Origin: Thermoplasmata archaeon
GTDB lineage: Archaea; Thermoplasmatota; E2; DHVEG-1
Direction: 5' to 3'
NCBI GenBank assembly: GCA_003649715.1
Contig: QMSS01000028.1
Coordinates: forward strand, 1 to 13,213
DNA: 13,213 nucleotides
The notes beneath the pieces were generated by a model, which made no database searches, had not been told where the DNA came from, and saw only the letters and a list, made by a program, of their open reading frames with translations. How positions within the stretch are numbered: the stretch's first letter is position 1; each line of letters starts with the position of its first letter. This document shows positions 7,333 through 13,213 of this stretch, piece by piece. The position numbers and the translations under genes were made by a program.

Positions 7333-8760
7333 ATGGGATTCTCACTCATTGCATCAACTGTGGTAATAGGTGTTTCTATCCTGCTAGCAGTAGAGATTCT
7401 AACTGGAAACATTCTGCCGGCAGTATCAGACATAAATGATTCCTATAAAGACATGAAAAACCGAGCTGTAGAACAGGTACAAACAGACATAAATATCACT
7501 GGTGTCACCAAAACATGGGCAAACGTGACCTGGTGGGATACAGATTGGAGCTATAGAAAAAGAATAACTATAAATCATATATATATTACCAGTGATCTAA
7601 CCAACTTTCCAATTATGGTAGATATCACTGACAGCGATCTCAAAGATAAAGCCCAGTCAGATGGAGACGACATAACATTTGTAGATGAAAACAATATAAA
7701 GCTCAATCATGAAATAGAGATGTACGATAGCAGTACCGGGCGTCTAATAGCATGGGTAAATGTTACACACCTTTATGCTACTGTTGATACCATAATATAC
7801 ATCTACTATGGAAACCCCACATGCAGCAGCCAACAAAACCCTGCAGGCACATGGGATTCTAATTTTGTACTGGTGCAGCATCTAAGCGAAACAAGCAACC
7901 CACACTATGACAGCACACAATACAACAATGATGGAAACGCCACAGCGGGTACAAATCAGAGTGCAGATGGAATAGTAGATGGGGCAGACAGCTTCCAAGG
8001 ACAACTAAACGATGGAGACTATGTAGCAATACCAGACAGCAACATATTGGACATAACAGGTAGTATAACAATGGAGGCATGGGTGAAAATAACGGATCCT
8101 GCAGACAATGATGAGCAGGGAATACTATCTAAGCCTGATTACAACCTGATTTATGATGGAAACATAGGTGATGGAAAGGTCTTCAGAGCAGAATTCCGAG
8201 GACTAACAACTACACAGGTGTATGGAGTAACGACACCAGAGAGTAACAGCTGGTATTATGTAGTAGGAGTATATGACAGCGATGCGGAAAAAATAATGAT
8301 ATATGTGGATGGCGACGAAGAAGGAAAAGAAACATCATCAGGAACAATAAACACTGGAACCTATGATCTTAGGATAGGAAATCATTACAATCAATACTAC
8401 ATAGATGGAACCATAGATGAGGTGCGTATCTCAAAAATCGTTCGTTCTGCTGCTTGGATAAAAACAACTTATTACAATATTAATCTACCAAATATGTTTC
8501 TCACTGTTGGAACTGAGGAGGACAAGGATTGGGTTTACCTGATTATAACAGTTGAAAATATAGGGAGTACGAATCTTGAGGTAAATGACTTCACTCTACT
8601 TATCAATGGAACAGTATATGAGTTTACAGGCTCCAGTCTATATTTATATCCGGAGGATGAGGCGACTATCACAACTACAACACTGGTGGAAAGTGGAGTA
8701 AAAAGGGTAAAGGTGATCACATACAATGGGATAGCAGATTATTATGAATATACAGGCTGA
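7333..8760 (+). CDS. flaF: FlaF archaellum stator protein with inserted DUF2341 and LamG-like domains
   Basis: The product is 475 residues, against roughly 130-170 for ordinary FlaF. Residues 1-56 are FlaF: MGFSLIASTVVIG, a single membrane helix (about 5-25), then the stalk ending TDINIT. Residues 399-475 are the FlaF beta-sandwich end (VYLIITVENIGSTNLEVNDF). Between them lie about 340 residues foreign to FlaF: a DUF2341-like domain (about 66-185; WWDTDWSYRKRITI, DTIIYIYYGNP) and a LamG/concanavalin-like domain (about 186-395; SITMEAWVKI, SWYYVVGVYD, TIDEVRISKIVRSAAW). Both types are usually found in extracellular, often sugar-binding or adhesive, proteins. FlaF with FlaG forms the stator on the outer side of the membrane and binds the S-layer, so the insert would sit outside the cell. 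Several N-glycosylation sequons are present. GGAGGAGG lies 12 bases before the ATG, a rather long spacing, but MGFS is the normal FlaF start. Confidence 0.88.
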   Translation: MGFSLIASTVVIGVSILLAVEILTGNILPAVSDINDSYKDMKNRAVEQVQTDINITGVTKTWANVTWWDTDWSYRKRITINHIYITSDLTNFPIMVDITDSDLKDKAQSDGDDITFVDENNIKLNHEIEMYDSSTGRLIAWVNVTHLYATVDTIIYIYYGNPTCSSQQNPAGTWDSNFVLVQHLSETSNPHYDSTQYNNDGNATAGTNQSADGIVDGADSFQGQLNDGDYVAIPDSNILDITGSITMEAWVKITDPADNDEQGILSKPDYNLIYDGNIGDGKVFRAEFRGLTTTQVYGVTTPESNSWYYVVGVYDSDAEKIMIYVDGDEEGKETSSGTINTGTYDLRIGNHYNQYYIDGTIDEVRISKIVRSAAWIKTTYYNINLPNMFLTVGTEEDKDWVYLIITVENIGSTNLEVNDFTLLINGTVYEFTGSSLYLYPEDEATITTTTLVESGVKRVKVITYNGIADYYEYTG

Positions 8761-8784
8761 AAATACAGAGGTGAAGATGTAAAT

Positions 8785-9231
8785 ATGGGGTTCAGCTTAA
8801 CAGGTTCGCATGTGATATTCTTTATAGCAGCAGTCATAGTAGCGGGTGCAGTATCAGGTATACTAGTAGCAGTTACTACAAACATTAGTACAAGTTTATC
8901 AGAGAGAGGGGATAGACTAGTGGAGCAGCTTGACACAGATTTTGAGATCATAAATGATCCAGATAACATCCCTACCTCAGGTAACTACTATATCTTTTAT
9001 TTGAAAAACATCGGTGGGAAAAAGCTTGTAACAACAAATGACACTTTTCATCTGTTTGTAGATGGAGAGATTGTAGAAAAAGCAAATTATTATTTTGGAG
9101 ACAGTTCCATTCAGGTGTCTGAGGTCACAGAGATATATGTGGCCAATAGCGAGATATCATCTGGTGATCATACATTAAGAGTAGTTGGACCGCTTGCTGT
9201 TGAGGATGAATTTACATTCACAATACAATAA
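8785..9231 (+). CDS. flaG: FlaG archaellum stator protein
   Basis: The product is 148 residues, normal for FlaG. The N-terminus MGFSLTGSHVIFFIAAVIVA leads into one membrane helix (about 8-31). The family signature SLSERGDRLVEQLDTDFEIINDP (38-60) follows, then a beta-sandwich domain (YYIFYLKNIGGKKL, then HLFVDGEIV). FlaG pairs with FlaF to form the pseudoperiplasmic stator complex that lets the motor push against the S-layer. GAGGTGA (8768-8774) lies 10 bases before the ATG, with an ATG-TAA pair at 8777-8782 in between. The gene is 24 bases after flaF and is in the same frame. Unlike FlaF it carries no insertion. Confidence 0.93.
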   Translation: MGFSLTGSHVIFFIAAVIVAGAVSGILVAVTTNISTSLSERGDRLVEQLDTDFEIINDPDNIPTSGNYYIFYLKNIGGKKLVTTNDTFHLFVDGEIVEKANYYFGDSSIQVSEVTEIYVANSEISSGDHTLRVVGPLAVEDEFTFTIQ

Positions 9232-9255
9232 AAATAGTTGGAGGGGAATATAGAC

Positions 9256-9969
9256 ATGCCTGGTGTTAAATCAATAATTCTGGAACGAAAGGGTGAAAAG
9301 GATGGTTTCGCTGAGAGATTTGGAAGATATTTCCCAAATGGGTCTCTCGTATTTCTGGAGGGAAAGGAGGGCACGGGTAAGAGTATTTTTTGTCAAAGAT
9401 TTTGCTATAGCTTCCTGAAAAATGGGTACACCTGCTCCTATGTTTCTACTCAGTATACCATAAAGAGTTTTCTTAGGCAAACTGCTTCTGTTGGATATGA
9501 TGTGAGGAAGTATCTGATGGCTGGTAAGTTTTTTTTCATATCCACCGAGGTTACATTGGCTGAAACACTTCCGAGAAACACGTTTCTTGAAGGATTGATA
9601 ACATGTAAAAAACTTTTTGATCCAGAGATAATATTTATAGACTCATTATCCACTCTTCTCAAAGAGAGTCTTAACAGGAATAACCTGGTTGACTTGACTA
9701 GTTTTTTTAATCGTTTGACAGGATCTGGCAAAATAATTGTTTTAACTGCTAATCCTAATGAATGGGAGGAAGAGATTCATAGTACTTTTCAGATGATTGC
9801 TGATATTCATTTTCGAGTTACACGTGAGACACGCCCTGGTGTAGGCATAGTTCATAATATTTATCTTCAGAAGTTTAATGGTGCAAATTATAAATATGAG
9901 CCATTGACCACATTTTCTGTTAGACCTGGTGTGGGTCTTACAATTGAGACAAGTAGTGTAGCATTCTAA
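9256..9969 (+). CDS. flaH: FlaH, KaiC-like archaellum motor ATPase-family protein
   Basis: The product is 237 residues from the ATG at 9256. Walker A is GKEGTGKS (36-43) and the Walker B strand is EIIFIDSLS (124-132), with Asp-Ser where RecA-like enzymes with strong hydrolysis carry an acidic pair, as usual for FlaH. FlaH binds ATP and forms a ring on top of FlaI in the cytoplasm, regulating motor assembly. GGAGGGG (9240-9246) is the RBS. A TTG at 9238 is in frame but overlaps this RBS, so the ATG at 9256 is preferred. The gene follows flaG by 24 bases and precedes flaI by 40 bases. Codons here end more often in T and G than in flaC, flaD or the second flaI. Confidence 0.93.
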   Translation: MPGVKSIILERKGEKDGFAERFGRYFPNGSLVFLEGKEGTGKSIFCQRFCYSFLKNGYTCSYVSTQYTIKSFLRQTASVGYDVRKYLMAGKFFFISTEVTLAETLPRNTFLEGLITCKKLFDPEIIFIDSLSTLLKESLNRNNLVDLTSFFNRLTGSGKIIVLTANPNEWEEEIHSTFQMIADIHFRVTRETRPGVGIVHNIYLQKFNGANYKYEPLTTFSVRPGVGLTIETSSVAF

Positions 9970-10009
9970 AAAAAGGAGTTAGAGAAGGAGATCTAGAGGA
10001 TGGATTAGT

Positions 10010-11662
10010 ATGACGAAGATGAGTGATGAGGAAGTAGAAAAACTGCTGAGGGAAAATCCACATCTCAGAGAATATGTTGAGAGTGTGGAAAAGAAAATTG
10101 GTAGACCTGCTTTTTATAGCAAACTGTCGCGTGATCTTAAAGAAGAGAAGTATCCCAACATAATTTATCCTACTAAGGGTGTTGTCTTTATACATATCTA
10201 TAGGACAAAGGATATGGAAGAGATAGAATACCATGCCGTTGAACCTACTTTAAATGATTTGGAGAAAAAAAAATTGGAGGACATAATGGAGCAGATCTAC
10301 GAGAGAGCGCCAAAAAAGGGAGATGTCAAAACTGATGATGAGATAAAAAATGCTGTTAAGGAGCTTTTAGATGAAATTGTTATTGTAGATGAAAAAGCCA
10401 ATGTTAGATCTGAAGAGAAAAAAGGTTTTTTAAGTAAGTTAAAAAGCAGTAAGATAAGAGTTACTCCTGTTGAAAGAATGGATATTGAATACAACATAGT
10501 CAAGGATATTATTGGTGGTGGTCCGCTTGAGCCATTCATGCGGGATCCATATATCGAGGATGTTCATGTGATAACTGGTGAGAAGGTTCATCTTATTCAC
10601 AAGGTTTTTGAGATGGTAAAAACCAACATAGAGATCAGCGAGGAATGGGCATCTACCTTTTCACAGGAGTTCAGTGAAAAGATAGGAAGCCCTGTTAGTG
10701 AGGGGCAGCCAATAGCAGATGGAACACTGCCAGATGGAAGCCGAGTGAACATTATACATAGCAAGGATGTGAGCCTGAAGGGACCTACGATGACTATTAG
10801 AAAATTTAGTGAAACTCCTATTAGTGTTACACAGCTTATAAGCTGGGGGACATTAAGCGCAGGAATAGCAGCATACCTATGGCTATGCCTACAATATGGA
10901 CGAAGCCTATTTGTATGCGGAGAAACAGCATCTGGCAAAACAACAACCACAAATGCTATAATACCATTTATACCACCCAACAAAAAGATATATACCGCTG
11001 AAAACACTCCAGAGGTCAAAGTGCCTCATGCAGTGTGGCAGCAGCTTCTGACAAAATCGACAGGGCCTAAGGAATCACATGTTGAACTTTTTGATCTCCT
11101 TAAAGCAGCATTACGATCAAGACCAGACTACATCATACCAGGAGAGACAAGAGGTATAGAGGGCAGAATAGTGTTTCAGGCTATGCAGACAGGACATCCT
11201 GTCATCACCACATTTCATGCAGGATCAGTAACCAAAGTAATACAGAGATTCACAGGACATCCCATCAATGTTCCAAAAACCTTCATGGACAACCTAGACC
11301 TTGTACTCATCCAGATGGCAGTAGAATGGAAGGGAAAACGGATCAGAAGATGTCTTTCTATAGATGAGATCGAAGGATACAACAGAGAAGTAGATGGTAT
11401 AATGTCACGCAGGGCATTTGAATGGAACCCAGTTGACGACACACATGTTTTTAGAGCAAACAGAAACAGCTACGTACTAGAAGAAAAAATAGCAAAAAAC
11501 GCAGGATACACAGACACATCAGAGATATATGATGAATATGAGCGGAGAAAACACATACTAGAAAGAATGGTAGAAGAAAACATCATGGACTACTACGAAG
11601 TAGTACAATTCATATGGACATTCTACAGAGAAGGAGAAAAAGGACTACCAATATCACTATAA
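10010..11662 (+). CDS. flaI: FlaI archaellum motor ATPase (complete copy)
   Basis: The product is 550 residues, normal for FlaI, a secretion/type II-like hexameric ATPase that powers both archaellin assembly and rotation. Seen motifs: N-terminal domain with PNIIYPTKGVVFIHIY (49-64); IIGGGPLEPFMRDPYIEDV (167-185); Walker A GETASGKTT (304-312); Walker B region RPDYIIPGETRG (371-382) with catalytic Glu379; His box HPVITTFHAGS (396-406). GETRG has Thr where many family members have Val. The start is the ATG at 10010: the second copy begins with the same 12 bases (ATGACGAAGATG). An ATG-GAT-TAG triplet at 10000-10008 sits just before it. From about 10850 the codon style changes to A/C-ending and the DNA becomes nearly identical to the second copy, which suggests gene conversion. 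Confidence 0.95.
   Translation: MTKMSDEEVEKLLRENPHLREYVESVEKKIGRPAFYSKLSRDLKEEKYPNIIYPTKGVVFIHIYRTKDMEEIEYHAVEPTLNDLEKKKLEDIMEQIYERAPKKGDVKTDDEIKNAVKELLDEIVIVDEKANVRSEEKKGFLSKLKSSKIRVTPVERMDIEYNIVKDIIGGGPLEPFMRDPYIEDVHVITGEKVHLIHKVFEMVKTNIEISEEWASTFSQEFSEKIGSPVSEGQPIADGTLPDGSRVNIIHSKDVSLKGPTMTIRKFSETPISVTQLISWGTLSAGIAAYLWLCLQYGRSLFVCGETASGKTTTTNAIIPFIPPNKKIYTAENTPEVKVPHAVWQQLLTKSTGPKESHVELFDLLKAALRSRPDYIIPGETRGIEGRIVFQAMQTGHPVITTFHAGSVTKVIQRFTGHPINVPKTFMDNLDLVLIQMAVEWKGKRIRRCLSIDEIEGYNREVDGIMSRRAFEWNPVDDTHVFRANRNSYVLEEKIAKNAGYTDTSEIYDEYERRKHILERMVEENIMDYYEVVQFIWTFYREGEKGLPISL
10811..11000 (+). repeat. Near-identical flaI block, copy 1
   Basis: These 190 bases match 12620-12809 with 9 mismatches (about 95%), including a 68-base exact run at 10844-10911. 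They encode the region that ends with Walker A. Flanking parts of the two genes are much less alike at third codon positions. Confidence 0.85.
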
Positions 11663-11818
11663 AATCAATTACCGAAGTGAATGCAAAAAATGTGGGTTAT
11701 CTACAATTAGAGAAATGTATGCACAGAAGAGTTATCCAAAAACACAGCTTATCCAGAAGCACATGCTGGTCCACAGTCAAACAATTTATACTTGATAAAA
11801 GATGTGGAGTAGAAAAAA
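11663..11818 (+). other. Spacer between the two flaI copies
   Basis: This 156-base gap holds a TATA-like TTTATACTT (11786-11794 region), about 30 bases before the next ATG, which could give the second copy its own promoter. It also has three TTATCYA repeats (11697, 11732, 11749). One frame is open from 11604 to the TGA at 11793-11795 and encodes a CxxC ... HxxxH peptide, but it has no start codon before the Cys pair. A possible decayed gene; nothing firm can be called. Confidence 0.35.
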
Positions 11819-13213
11819 ATGACGAAGATGGATGAAAAAGGGGTACAAAAGCTACTTGAAAACCATCTTCATCTAAAGGAATACATTGATAGTATAAAAC
11901 AAAAAATAGATATGCCTGTTTTTTACAGCAAACTGCCAATGGAGTTAAAAGATGAGGAGTACCCCAATATCATATATCCCACTAAAGGATCTGTTTTTGT
12001 CCACATATACAGGACAAAAGATATGGAGGAGATAGAATACCATGTCATAGAACCCATGTTAAAAGACAAGGAGAAGGAAAAACGTGATCAGATACTAAAA
12101 TTGATAGTTAAAAAGGCGCCGGAGAAAAAAAGTGTTGTAACCGATGAAGAGCTCAAAGAGGTTCTTAAAGAACTCATAGATGAAATCGTAATTGTGGATG
12201 AAAAAGCCAATACCCGGATGACAAAAAAGGGTTTTCTGGGAAAACTTAGAGATAGCGACAAAGTAAGGGTAACACCTTCTGAAAAAAACAACATAGAATA
12301 TGATATCATAAAAACCATCATAGGAGGTGGACCAATAGAATGCTTCATGAGAGACCCCTACCTAGAAGATATTCACATAGTTACTGGTGAAAACATACAT
12401 CTAATACACAAAATTTTTGATATGATAAAAACCAATGTGGTTATAGACAAAGAATACTCACCCATATTTTCATGAGCTTTAAGCGAAAAGATAGGGACAC
12501 CTGTTAGTGAGGGGCAGCCAATAGCAGATGGAACACTGCCAGATGGAAGCCGAGCAAACATAATATACAGCCCAGCTGTAAGCATAAAAGGACCTAGTCT
12601 CACTATCAGGAGGTTCACAGAAACTCCTATCAGTGTTACACAGCTTATAAGCTGGGGGACAATAAGCGCAGGAATAGCAGCATACCTATGGCTATGCCTA
12701 CAATATGGACGAAGCCTATTCGTATGCGGAGAAACAGCATGCGGCAAAACAACAACCATGAATGCTATAATACCATTTATACCACCCAACAAAAAAATAT
12801 ATACTGCTGAGGGAACACCAGAGCTCACAGTGCCACACACTGTTTGGCAACGTCTATTGACAAAAACCACAGGACCAAAGGAGGGACAAGTGGATCTGTT
12901 TGATCTTCTCAAAGCAGCATTACGATCAAGACCAGACTACATCATACCAGGAGAGGTACGTGGAGCAGAGGGAAACATCGTGTTCCAAGCCATGCAAACA
13001 GGACATCCATGTATGTCCACATTTCATGCAGGATCAGTAACCAAAGTAATACAGAGATTCACAAGTGAACCCATCAATGTTCCAAAAACCTTCATGGACA
13101 ACCTAGACCTTGTTATGATACAAATGGCGGTAGAGCACAAAGGAAAAAAAGTGAGACGATGCATCACTATAGATGAGATCGAAGGATACAACAGAGAAGT
13201 AGATGGTATAATG
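11819..13213 (+). pseudogene. flaI: Second flaI copy interrupted by an in-frame TGA; runs past the right edge
   Basis: The frame starts MTKM like the first copy and aligns with it codon for codon with no indel. At codon 219 (12473-12475) a TGA replaces the CAG (Gln219) of copy 1. The same frame then continues open for at least 246 codons with full FlaI content: SEKIGTPVSEGQPIADGTL, Walker A GETACGKTT (304-312), Walker B region RPDYIIPGEVRG and His box HPCMSTFHAGS. Copy 2 even has the more usual GEVRG. If translated only to the stop, the 218-residue N-terminal piece would lack the ATPase core. It may be a young pseudogene, a source for gene conversion, a UGA read-through product, or a sequence error. 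TGA ends flaC and flaF in this window, so general reassignment of TGA is unlikely. Confidence 0.8.
12620..12809 (+). repeat. Near-identical flaI block, copy 2
   Basis: Partner of 10811-11000 at a constant offset of 1809 bases. Other exact shared blocks at the same offset are 55 bases at 10691-10745/12500-12554 and about 45 bases reaching the window end (13213, matching 11404). Confidence 0.85.

Noticed and set aside
9238..9240. TTG start for flaH
   Set aside because: It overlaps the Shine-Dalgarno GGAGGGG; the ATG at 9256 is well placed and gives a standard FlaH N-terminus.
1..13213. CRISPR array, tRNA/rRNA gene, transposase or att site
   Set aside because: No regular repeat-spacer pattern, cloverleaf, rRNA-like stretch, transposase motif or terminal inverted repeats were seen on either strand.

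Overview
The window is low-GC archaeal DNA, most likely from a euryarchaeote in the broad sense. The evidence is a euryarchaeal archaellum (fla/arl) gene set, archaeal BRE/TATA-type promoters, strong GGAGG-type ribosome binding sites, and an archaellin whose signal segment has the methanogen-type GIGTLIVFIAM core. A Thermoplasmatota-like or methanogen-related lineage is possible, but the sequence alone does not fix it.

Layout. (1) 1-4100, plus strand, signalling genes: the C-terminal part of a PAS histidine kinase that enters from the left edge, a single-domain response regulator, a RecA/KaiC-like protein without a P-loop, and a PAS / coiled-coil / PAS protein with no output domain. (2) 4101-4176: a short convergent gap with a T-tract terminator. 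(3) 4175-5119, minus strand: an archaellin gene whose product carries about 70 residues of Sm-like sequence in front of the class III signal peptide. (4) 5120-5460: a divergent control region with two BRE/TATA promoters and two small palindromes. (5) 5461-13213, plus strand, archaellum motor operon in the order flaC, flaD/E, flaF, flaG, flaH, flaI, then a second flaI that runs off the right edge. flaJ, the membrane platform gene, is not in the window and would be expected downstream.

How the genes fit together. FlaI (ATPase) and FlaH form the cytoplasmic motor. FlaC and FlaD/E form the adaptor that links the motor to chemotaxis input. FlaF and FlaG form the periplasmic stator anchored to the S-layer. 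Archaellin builds the filament. The kinase and receiver upstream may feed into motility or taxis, but only their position suggests this.

Most unusual points. FlaF is split by a DUF2341 plus LamG-like cassette of about 340 residues. The archaellin has a cytoplasmic Sm-like leader domain. flaC has no usable start codon in its reading frame, and looks like a one-base frameshift in an A run just after the ATG. The two flaI copies share blocks of near-identical DNA inside otherwise diverged genes, which suggests gene conversion. The second flaI copy is cut by one in-frame TGA.
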